NCBI RefSeq assembly: GCF_000737785.1 | Contig: NZ_JPRO01000002.1 | Location: forward strand, 62,001-126,000 | Source: Chryseobacterium luteum | GTDB taxonomy: Bacteria; Bacteroidota; Bacteroidia; Flavobacteriales; Weeksellaceae | Reading direction: 5' to 3' | Length of the DNA stretch: 64,000 bases | Shown here: positions 63,424 through 64,000 of the stretch, one piece after another | How positions within the stretch are numbered: the stretch's first letter is position 1 | How the letters are laid out: each line of letters opens with the position of its first letter | Position numbers and translations under genes: made by a program | Notes under the pieces: generated by a model | The model's input: the letters and a program-made list of their open reading frames with translations, nothing else | Told to the model about the DNA's origin: nothing | Database searches by the model: none

Positions 63424-63818
63424 TGGAGTTGGAGGGATTCGAACCCTCGTCCAAACAAGCAATACATAAGATTTCTACATGCTTATTCTACTATTGGTTT
63501 TCGACTGGAGGCAGAGAGCAGACACCCAACTTCCAGCTTATCTTCTAAATTTTCGTGCTTTATCCGAAGCTGCTAAAGCCTTATTTCTACATTACTATAT
63601 CTCAGGGTCAAACGCCGTAGAACGGAGCATTTGTGAGACATCTTGCTTCCTTACTATCTTCGGGAAAGCGCTTGAATCTTACTTTATTCGGATTAAGCTG
63701 CAAGAGCGAACTCTTCGTTGCCAGTTAAAGTTGTGTAGCAAGGGATTAAAGAGATCGCGCTACGGTTCTCTGCATGCTTACTTACCCATTGGTCTTGCTG
63801 TCGAAACCAGTCAACCCC
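63424..63818 (-). ncRNA. ssrA: Transfer-messenger RNA
   Basis: A 395-base tmRNA on the minus strand. The 5' end GGGGTTGACTGGTTTCGACAG and 3' end GGTTCGAATCCCTCCAACTCCA pair as the tRNA-like acceptor arm (GGGGTTG with CAACTCC), followed by the discriminator A; the terminal CCA is not encoded. The T-arm carries GGTTCGAATCC. The tag reading frame ends GNEEFALAA then TAA (63693-63722 on the plus strand), so the degradation tag ends in the canonical ALAA. It rescues stalled ribosomes with SmpB. A TATCTTTG promoter lies upstream and a strong hairpin downstream. Confidence 0.95.
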
Positions 63819-63834
63819 ATGAATAAAGTGACTG

Positions 63835-63842
63835 CAAAGATA
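63835..63842 (-). promoter_or_regulatory. -7 box (TATCTTTG) of ssrA
   Basis: On the minus strand TATCTTTG ends 16 bases before the mature tmRNA 5' end, leaving room for a short leader removed by RNase P. From here to the right edge (63843-64000) I see only AT-rich sequence and no gene. Confidence 0.6.
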
Positions 63843-64000
63843 AGCATTTTCGTTTAAATATACTTAATATACTCATTGCTTTTTTAAATAGCCATTACGA
63901 TATACTTGGGTCAGGGAATTAAGGAATAGCAGGGCTGGGGGAAGTCTTTCCTGCACTTTCGTAGAATCCGGTTTAGATTTAAATAATTACAATGTGATTA

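Noticed and set aside
63479..63826. A 115-codon open frame on the plus strand
   Set aside because: It lies entirely antisense to the tmRNA gene and its composition follows the RNA structure, so it is not a protein gene.

Overview
The window looks like a chromosomal stretch of a Flavobacteriia species, most likely Chryseobacterium or a close relative in the Weeksellaceae. The evidence is low GC, many TAnnTTTG -7 boxes (the Bacteroidetes promoter signature), lipoproteins with short lipoboxes, type IX secretion C-terminal sorting domains, a roughly 300-residue NusB, a PUR/DUF3276 protein, the small ribosomal protein bTHX, and the acpP-fabF-rnc-pyk and rlmD-DUF6452-DUF6048 gene orders. The genus is an inference from protein character; no database was searched.

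Layout, left half. 1-4118 is the 3' part of a giant DUF4132 gene. 4.4-6.5 kb (minus) holds a PUR protein and an ABC exporter. 6.6-8.4 kb is nusB, a DUF1573 lipoprotein and yajC, closed by a very GC-rich perfect hairpin. 8.6-13.3 kb has an SDR enzyme, a small lipoprotein, and the ligD-ku pair for non-homologous end joining, coupled through a 1-base overlap. 13.3-21.9 kb has an orphan gene, a secreted YD-like repeat protein, aspS, a secreted ankyrin protein, a MATE pump, the 39-residue bTHX gene, a DUF937 protein and a DUF2480/DUF2723 pair. 21.9-25.5 kb has lpxB, a collapsed glycoside hydrolase 99 pseudogene and comEC. 25.6-29.2 kb is sdhCAB, with a CRP-type palindrome just upstream of its promoter.

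Layout, right half. 29.4-33.7 kb has a thioredoxin-fold lipoprotein without CxxC, rlmD and the DUF6452/DUF6048 pair. 33.9-42.0 kb is two large secreted T9SS proteins (an M12B-like metalloprotease, and a 1562-residue Fn3/GEVED protein with an internal 288-bp duplication). 42.0-45.2 kb (minus) is ruvB-paiB-MBL hydrolase-coaE. 45.4-48.7 kb is a histidine-degradation cluster, hutI-DUF695-hutG, followed by a semialdehyde dehydrogenase. 50.2-54.5 kb (minus) is the acpP-fabF-rnc-IPExxxVDY-pyk operon, with seven copies of a 7-base repeat beginning at the pyk stop codon. 54.8-57.1 kb is an aldehyde dehydrogenase and an AraC regulator. 57.8-61.7 kb (minus) is a C1q-like secreted protein and a TPR-transmembrane-AraC regulator. 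61.9-63.4 kb is a decay zone with an IS1-type transposase remnant and at least two broken genes. It ends against the tmRNA gene ssrA (63424-63818, minus).

Most of the window is core metabolism and information processing. The accessory or decaying parts are 23.1-23.5 kb, 54.5-54.8 kb, 57.1-57.8 kb and 61.9-63.4 kb. I see no convincing new multi-gene system. The most interesting signals are the GH99 fossil, the CRP-like site at sdhCAB, the 7-mer tract at pyk, the decayed islet beside ssrA, and the TPR-AraC/C1q pair.
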